Assembly (NCBI RefSeq): GCF_030246905.1
Contig: NZ_CP126741.1
Span: 2,666,001-2,730,000, forward strand
DNA length: 64,000 nt
Direction: 5' to 3'
Source of the DNA: Microbacterium sp. zg-Y818
Lineage (GTDB): Bacteria > Actinomycetota > Actinomycetes > Actinomycetales > Microbacteriaceae
Position numbers and translations under genes: made by a program. Shown here in pieces: positions 59,482-64,000 of the stretch. The notes below the pieces were generated by a model that was given only the letters and a program-made list of their open reading frames with translations, did not search any database and was not told where the DNA came from. Position 1 is the stretch's first letter; every line of letters starts with the position of its first letter.

Positions 59482-61136
59482 CAGTCCGCGAGCCAGATCT
59501 CGTAGAAGCTCGGCCGCGCGACCGACTCGAAGGTGACGCCGTGCACGCGGGGAGCCGCGCCGTACACCTGGGGCTCCTCGAACAGGGGCACGACGTAGGC
59601 CTGGTCGGCCAGGTAGCGCTGAGCCTCCTGGCTCTCGGCGATGCGCTGGGCGGGGTCGGCCTCGGATGCCACGGCCTGCAGCAGCTCCTCCAGCTGCGCA
59701 TCTGCGATCGTGCCGTCGTCGTAGTCGAGGTTGAGCAGGGCGTTGCGGTTCTGGGAGAAGAACTGGCTCTTGATGACGTCGAGGTCGGCGCGGGCGACCA
59801 TCGAGTGGTAGACCTGCACCTGCTCGACATCCCGCACGGCCTCGGCTGCGGACCCGGCATCGGCCTTCAGGATCTGCAGGTCCACGCCGATCGTCTTCAG
59901 CTGCTGGCTGATGAGGGTCAGCGCCTCGAACGACCGCGGCTGGGGTGCCGATTCGTTCACGACGAGGGTGAGCTGCTTGCCGTCCTTCTCGCGGATGCCG
60001 TGTGCTCCCTCGACCCAGCCCGCTTCTTCCAAGAGCGTCTCGGCCCGCTCGGGGTCGTAGGCGAGCGCGTCGGAGGTGTCGACGTAGCCCTGCGCGCTGC
60101 TGCTGAGGATCGAGGTGGCCAGCGGGTAGCGGTCGGTGTAGATGGTGTCGACCACCTGCTGCCGATCGATGCCGGCGATGAGCGCCTGCCGCACCCGGAT
60201 GTCGGAGAGGATCTCGCTTCCCGGGCGCAGGCTCAGGTGGTTGTTCACGCCGCCGGTCTGCGGCGCGTAGACGGCGAAGCCTGCGGCATCCACCTGTGCC
60301 TCGTCCTGCGCCTCGACGTAGCGGATGTAGTCGGCCTGTCCCGAGAGGAGCGCGCCCACCCGCACGCTGTCCTCGGGCGTCACCCGGATCTGCACCGCGT
60401 CCAGGTGCGCACGCCCCTGGTGGTCGCGGTCCGGCGGCGCCCAGTCGTAGTCGTCGCGGGCGGTGAGGGTGACGGCCGAGCCGATCTCCTCGTCGGTGAT
60501 CGTGAATGGGCCCGACCCGATGACCTCGGCGGAGTTGCCGGGCGCGAACTGCTCGAGCGTGAAGTCCAGGGTGGCCGCCGACAGCAGGCCGGAGTTGTTG
60601 GTCGAGGTGGCCTGAAGGAATCCCGGCGACGGAGCGGTGAAGTGGAAGGTGACCGTGTCGGCGTCCACCACCTCGCTGCGTTCGTAGTTGTTGATCGCCT
60701 CCGAGACGGTGAGGCCCCGCTCGGGGTCACCGAGGCCGAACAGGTCGAAGTTCTTCGCGACGACCTCGGCGTCGAGCGGGGTGCCGTCCGAGAAGGTGAC
60801 GTCGTCGCGCAGGTCGAAGGTGTACTCGGTCGCGTCGGCGTTCACCTCCCAGTCCGTCGCGATCCAGGGCTTGAGCTCCAGGGACTCGGGGTCCTGCCAC
60901 ACGAGGCGATCGAAGACGTTGTTGACGATGCCGCCGTTGGGATAGAAACCCGCCGACGGCGGATAGAGCGTCGTGTGCGCCTGGTGCTCGAGGTACACCA
61001 GCGTGCCGCCCTCGACCGGTTCCCCCGACCCGCTCGCGGCGGGGTCGGACGCGGCCGGCGCGCAGGCGGTGAGGGCGAGCAGTGCCAGCGCCGCCGCTGT
61101 GGCGGCCGCGGATCGGGTCGGGAAGGTGGCGGACAT
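59481..61136 (-). CDS. Peptide-type ABC substrate-binding lipoprotein (KPN_01854-like)
   Basis: The 551-residue SBP_bac_5-family lipoprotein has a lipobox ending at Cys25 (ALTAC) and a Ser/Gly linker. Conserved features include NNVFDRLVWQDPESLELKPWIATDWEVNADATEYTFDLRDDVTFSDGTPLDAEVVAKNFD and LVVNESAPQPRSFEALTLISQQL. It is the first gene of the seven-gene operon and would fix substrate specificity. The family resembles those next to LLM/CMD genes. Confidence 0.93.
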   Translation of the reverse strand: MSATFPTRSAAATAAALALLALTACAPAASDPAASGSGEPVEGGTLVYLEHQAHTTLYPPSAGFYPNGGIVNNVFDRLVWQDPESLELKPWIATDWEVNADATEYTFDLRDDVTFSDGTPLDAEVVAKNFDLFGLGDPERGLTVSEAINNYERSEVVDADTVTFHFTAPSPGFLQATSTNNSGLLSAATLDFTLEQFAPGNSAEVIGSGPFTITDEEIGSAVTLTARDDYDWAPPDRDHQGRAHLDAVQIRVTPEDSVRVGALLSGQADYIRYVEAQDEAQVDAAGFAVYAPQTGGVNNHLSLRPGSEILSDIRVRQALIAGIDRQQVVDTIYTDRYPLATSILSSSAQGYVDTSDALAYDPERAETLLEEAGWVEGAHGIREKDGKQLTLVVNESAPQPRSFEALTLISQQLKTIGVDLQILKADAGSAAEAVRDVEQVQVYHSMVARADLDVIKSQFFSQNRNALLNLDYDDGTIADAQLEELLQAVASEADPAQRIAESQEAQRYLADQAYVVPLFEEPQVYGAAPRVHGVTFESVARPSFYEIWLAD

Positions 61137-61336
61137 GGTGTGTCGCTTTCTCTCGGTGCGCCGGCGGCGTCTGGCCGTCGCGGCGGGGTGGAGGTCAGCG
61201 TAAGGAGGGCCGCGCGGGCCGCGGGCGGCGTGCCCGCCAATATGTCGGCCTGTGTCAGTGGCGGTCCGCACTCCGCGTCACCGCGCGGCGCGAGCGGGTG
61301 TTGTGTGGCGAAATGTGACGCGGTGCCGCGGACTCT

Positions 61337-61350
61337 GTCACCGGTAACAT
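61337..61350. promoter_or_regulatory. LacI-type operator overlapping the araD -10
   Basis: Read on the minus strand, ATGTTACCGGTGAC shares ATGTTACCGGT with the araB operator (35313). On the plus strand TAACAT is a -10 located 6 bases before the araD GTG, so the operator covers the promoter and the mRNA would be leaderless. Confidence 0.65.
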
Positions 61351-61356
61351 CGCCCC

Positions 61357-62091
61357 GTGACCGCTTCAACCCCTGCTTCTGCGCCGCTTGCTCCGTCCCC
61401 CGAGATCGAGGTCGCCGTGGCGCGTGTGCGCGCCGAGGTCGCGGCGCTGCACGCCGAGCTGGTGCGCTATGGCCTGGTCGTGTGGACCGGCGGCAACGTG
61501 TCGGGGCGGGTGCCGGGTGCTGACTTGTTCGTGATCAAGCCGTCGGGGGTGTCGTATGACGCCCTGGCGCCGGAGAACATGATCCTGTGCGACCTGGACG
61601 GCAACGTCGTCCCGGGAACGCCGGGCAGTGAGCGTTCCCCGTCGAGTGACACCGCGGCGCATGCGTATGTGTACCGGAACATGCCGCAGGTGGGCGGGGT
61701 GGTGCACACGCATTCGCCGTATGCGACGGCGTGGGCGGCGCGTGGCGAGGCGATCCCGTGTGTGATCACGGCGATGGCGGATGAGTTCGGTGGCGAGGTG
61801 CCGGTGGGGCCGTTCGCGATCATCGGTGACGATTCGATCGGCCGTGGGATCGTCGACACGCTCACCGGGCATCGGTCGCGGGCGGTGCTGATGCAGAACC
61901 ACGGTCCGTTCACGATCGGTTCCAGTGCGAAGGATGCCGTCAAGGCGGCGGTGATGGTGGAGGACGTCGCCCGCACCGTGCATCTGGCCCGGCAGGGTGG
62001 GGAGCTCATCCCGATTGCGCAGGATGCGATCGACCGGCTCTACGACCGGTACCAGAACGTCTACGGACAGACCACTGACGACCGCCGGTAA
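61357..62091 (+). CDS. araD: L-ribulose-5-phosphate 4-epimerase
   Basis: The 244-residue class II aldolase/epimerase-family enzyme converts L-ribulose-5-phosphate to D-xylulose-5-phosphate. The N-terminal GLVVWTGGNVSGRVPGADLFVIKPSGVSYDALAPENMILCDLDG, the zinc-ligand region VVHTHSPYATAWAARGEAIP and the later QNHGPFTIGSSAKDAVKAAVM contain the expected His and Asp/Glu ligands. It completes the arabinose pathway started by araBA 26 kb away and shares their operator core. A leaderless GTG start is inferred. Confidence 0.92.
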   Translation: MTASTPASAPLAPSPEIEVAVARVRAEVAALHAELVRYGLVVWTGGNVSGRVPGADLFVIKPSGVSYDALAPENMILCDLDGNVVPGTPGSERSPSSDTAAHAYVYRNMPQVGGVVHTHSPYATAWAARGEAIPCVITAMADEFGGEVPVGPFAIIGDDSIGRGIVDTLTGHRSRAVLMQNHGPFTIGSSAKDAVKAAVMVEDVARTVHLARQGGELIPIAQDAIDRLYDRYQNVYGQTTDDRR

Positions 62092-62177
62092 TCCGCGTCG
62101 AGGGCTAACCGACCACCGGCATCCTGTCAATCCCCTCCCCATCCCGAGACCCGCCGCGCACCCTCGGGGGTGGAGGC

Positions 62178-62267
62178 ATGACCATGGATTCCCCATTCCC
62201 ATCTCACCGTCGCCAGCAGCATCCGTCCCCGCGGGACCGCGTGCGTCCCGCCGCCCGTTTCGAGTGA
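62178..62267 (+). CDS. Very small ORF upstream of the 97-residue gene
   Basis: A 29-residue open frame (MTMDSPFPSHRRQQH then PSPRDRVRPAARFE) starts after a strong GGTGGAGG. It ends 4 bases before the ATG of the next gene, close enough for translational coupling. No similarity is recognised; it may be a leader peptide or chance. Confidence 0.35.
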   Translation: MTMDSPFPSHRRQQHPSPRDRVRPAARFE

Positions 62268-62271
62268 CGCC

Positions 62272-62565
62272 ATGGAACGCATGACGGCTACCGGGCGCAT
62301 CCGGGTGGAGCCGATGGGCCGCGGCGCCTGGCGACTGTGCGACCGCGCCCAAGAGGATGCCGGCCTCGCTCTGCTGGCCTACGTCGAGTACACATACGAA
62401 GGCGACTACGAGGCGATCTGGGTCGCCGTGGGCGCTGCGGCCAGCCGGCATCCGACCCTCGACGAGGTGATCCGCACCGCGCTGGAGTCGCTGGCGCCGG
62501 CCGCAGAGTCGCGGCGCACCAAGCCGATCCCCATCGCGCATCGTTCCCCCTTCGCCGCCCACTGA
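62272..62565 (+). CDS. Hypothetical protein
   Basis: I do not recognise this 97-residue protein. It contains LALLAYVEYTYEGDYEAIWVAVGAAASRHPTLDEVIRTALESL, giving a mixed alpha/beta profile, and a basic N-terminus. An ATG three codons downstream is an alternative start. Possibly co-translated with the 29-residue frame before it. Confidence 0.65.
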   Translation: MERMTATGRIRVEPMGRGAWRLCDRAQEDAGLALLAYVEYTYEGDYEAIWVAVGAAASRHPTLDEVIRTALESLAPAAESRRTKPIPIAHRSPFAAH

Positions 62566-62625
62566 GCACGTGCCGCATGCGGCCCGCGATTGGTGCGCGG
62601 GTAACGACCCGTCTACGGTTGTCGT

Positions 62626-62946
62626 GTGGGAAAACTCGTCTACGGCAGCGGCAACCGGTCCTTCGACATCGAGGACCGGACGCTGGCCCACCTGCGGGTC
62701 GTGGTCATGAACAAGCTCCGCCGCGGAGAGCCGTTCATGTTCCACCACACCGAGCCGCACGTGACCTGCAGCGTCTGGATGCACCCGGCCGTTCCGATCG
62801 TCTTCCACTTCCACGGCAGCCGTCAGCCCGCGGTCAACCGCGAATGGGTCGAAGCGCTCATGCAGGAGGCCAGCAGCGCCAATGGGCTGAGGATCGTTCC
62901 GGAACCCGCTCCCGGCTCGCTGATCCCCACCGAATCGGCCGGCTGA
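62626..62946 (+). CDS. DUF7882-type small protein
   Basis: The 106-residue protein (LVYGSGNRSFDIEDRTLAHLRVVVMNKLRRGEPFMFH; VHFHGSRQPAVNREWVEALMQEA-like core) matches a family frequent in Microbacteriaceae, often mislabelled ATP-dependent DNA ligase. It is far too short to be a ligase and has no KxDG motif. Function unknown. GTG start. Monocistronic. Confidence 0.75.
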   Translation: MGKLVYGSGNRSFDIEDRTLAHLRVVVMNKLRRGEPFMFHHTEPHVTCSVWMHPAVPIVFHFHGSRQPAVNREWVEALMQEASSANGLRIVPEPAPGSLIPTESAG

Positions 62947-63033
62947 CGCACGCGCACCTCGGGCGGATACTGCAGCCGCTGCGCGATGTAAAGCCCTGAG
63001 CGCCGCTCGTCGAAGATGCTTACGGTGAGCGGT

Positions 63034-63228
63034 ATGACCGCCGATGACATGACCGATGAACAGAAGCGCCGCGATCAGCTGCTCGCCGCACCCGACTCCG
63101 TCGAGTCCGATGCCGATCCGCGCATCGACGTGACTCGACGAGACGGGGTCACCCGCATCGACATCCGCGACGACGCCGCAGTGCGCCCCGGTGGGCCGGA
63201 CCTCGACGAGGAGATCGACTCCCGCTGA
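63034..63228 (+). CDS. Small acidic hypothetical protein
   Basis: The 64-residue hydrophilic protein (TADDMTDEQKRRDQLLAAPD start; DPRIDVTRRDGVTRIDIRDD core; acidic C-terminus) has no Cys or membrane segment. Not recognised. Codon use is typical of the surrounding genes. Confidence 0.6.
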   Translation: MTADDMTDEQKRRDQLLAAPDSVESDADPRIDVTRRDGVTRIDIRDDAAVRPGGPDLDEEIDSR

Positions 63229-63329
63229 CGCCCGTGGCGCGAGGCACCCTCGAAGCCGTGCTAAGGTAGATCAACCCCGTTCGGGAACCGCGTGCCAAGT
63301 CCGCGTCATGAAGACGCCAGGCACCACAC

Positions 63330-63674
63330 ATGAAAGTTTTATTTTTGTCATCTGTCATTTGCTGCGACACTGTCGCGCAGCACCCGCTCGATTGGCGCCA
63401 AGCCGATCGCGATGTGCACGTCGCCACTTCCGGCGGCGAGTACGCCGGTTTCGCCGCGCGTGTGGCATCCGGCTTCACCGCTCACGGCCCCCTCGGCCAG
63501 GACCTCGGTTTTCACGCCACCATCGACAGCGCGCAGCGCGCCGTCGTAGAGTGGCGAGAGAGCCCGTCCCCCACGATCTCCGCGGGACACCCGCGGCTCA
63601 CACGTCCGCGTCGCATACGTCGGCACGGCACCATCGGTCGCACTAGCGGCCCGAAAAGTAGAAGGAAAGACACG
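63330..63674 (+). other. Open, coding-like region running in frame into the cold-shock gene
   Basis: From an ATG at 63330 a frame stays open for 115 codons and joins the csp frame without a stop. Its middle ([40 protein letters not shown]) has coding-like GC at the third position; its first ~35 bases are unusually AT-rich. No ribosome site precedes the ATG. Options are a small upstream protein, a rare N-terminal extension of the cold-shock protein, or a structured 5' leader. The preceding ~100 bases (63229-63329) hold TAAGGT and TAGATC sequences that could be -10 boxes but no clear -35. Confidence 0.4.
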
Positions 63675-63878
63675 ATGGCCACTGGCACCGTGAAATGGTT
63701 CAACTCCGAGAAGGGCTACGGCTTCATCGCACCCGATGACGGCTCTGCCGACCTGTTCGCGCACTACAGCGCGATCGCCGGCAACGGCTTCAAGGAGCTC
63801 CGCGAGACGCAGAAGGTCGAATACGACGCCGAGCAGGGCCCCAAGGGCATGCAGGCTGCGAACATCCGCGCACTCTGA
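63675..63878 (+). CDS. cspA: Cold-shock protein (CspA family)
   Basis: The 67-residue OB-fold RNA/DNA-binding protein has RNP1 [10 protein letters not shown] and RNP2 DLFAHYSAI with the typical [11 protein letters not shown] start. It acts as an RNA chaperone in translation, not necessarily only in cold. AAGGAAA supports this start, so the unusual in-frame region upstream is not required for translation. Confidence 0.95.
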   Translation: MATGTVKWFNSEKGYGFIAPDDGSADLFAHYSAIAGNGFKELRETQKVEYDAEQGPKGMQAANIRAL

Positions 63879-63887
63879 GTTTCTCTC

Positions 63888-63920
63888 GAAGGCCGGTACG
63901 CCCATGGCGTGCCGGCCTTC
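63888..63920 (+). terminator. Terminator after cspA
   Basis: GAAGGCCGGTACGCC and GGCGTGCCGGCCTTC form a 15-bp stem with one G-T wobble and a 3-base loop, 10 bases past the cspA stop. The last 80 bases of the window show nothing else. Confidence 0.8.
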
Positions 63921-64000
63921 GTGCATTCCACTGCCCTTATCACATTCCGCCAGCCGCATGGACCACCGCGTAGTGTGAAGCCCAGCAGGTGGCACACGCC

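Noticed and set aside
62626..62946. ATP-dependent DNA ligase
   Set aside because: Homologues of this 106-residue protein are often labelled so, but it lacks the KxDG nucleotidyl-transfer motif and is far too short.

Overview
The window is about 64 kb of very GC-rich, densely packed bacterial DNA. Gene families and base usage point to an actinobacterium of the family Microbacteriaceae, most likely Microbacterium or a close relative. The main reasons are two DUF222/HNH (13E12-type) proteins, a DUF7882 small protein, an AbiEi/DUF559-like endonuclease protein, HAIR/CIRCE heat-shock control, GTG/TTG starts, and a conspicuous GGATGCC/GGCATCC word throughout. There is no prophage, no CRISPR array and no recognisable insertion sequence. 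One tRNA gene (Arg, anticodon ACG) is present. No replication or ribosomal genes help to place the window on the chromosome.

Layout. 0-13.6 kb holds mixed single genes: a lipase-maturation-factor-like membrane protein, DUF72, a GlsB-type stress membrane protein, an orphan LuxR response regulator behind two tandem palindromes, a long acyl-CoA dehydrogenase, MFS exporters, a RibD-type reductase, a P-loop protein, the Ohr/OhrR peroxide pair, a spermidine-synthase-like protein and a MerR regulator divergent from an MFS gene. 13.6-22.2 kb holds a candidate small RNA, the first DUF222/HNH gene, a WYL regulator divergent from an ABC-2 exporter, a DUF2207 membrane protein, and a MarR gene with a second ABC-2 exporter. 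22.2-26.4 kb is a three-gene, overlapping MFS / GH2 glycosidase / DUF2804 operon. 26.4-31.2 kb holds serine dehydratase, Hsp20 under a HAIR plus CIRCE-like promoter, an endonuclease-like gene flanked by inverted palindromic repeats, tRNA-Arg, and a small stress protein behind a C12 tract. 31.2-41.4 kb is an arabinose-type island: LacI regulator, YtfQ-YtfR-YtfT-YjfF sugar importer, AraB, AraA and an aldose 1-epimerase. The matching AraD is 20-30 kb away at 61.4 kb, but shares an operator-like sequence with the araBA promoter. 41.7-47.3 kb holds the second DUF222/HNH gene and a PadR-controlled FtsX-type ABC system.

48.8-61.1 kb is the most unusual part. It contains an MsuE-like FMN reductase, a ketopantoate-reductase-like enzyme and a mercaptopyruvate-type sulfurtransferase in one operon; a divergent fusion of a luciferase-like monooxygenase with a covalent-flavin-type oxidoreductase; and a seven-gene overlapping operon with a peptide-type ABC importer, another luciferase-like monooxygenase and two AhpD-like proteins. 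I read this as a flavin-dependent uptake-and-oxidation system, possibly for an organosulfur compound. The substrate is inferred, not shown. The window ends with araD, several very small proteins and a cold-shock protein with an unusual in-frame upstream open region.

The observations I rate highest are the PafBC-type (RecA-independent DNA damage) promoter boxes in front of both DUF222/HNH genes, the LLM/AhpD/ABC/FMN-reductase region, the inverted repeats around the endonuclease gene, the shared ara operator, the over-used GGATGCC word, and the candidate small RNA near 13.8 kb.
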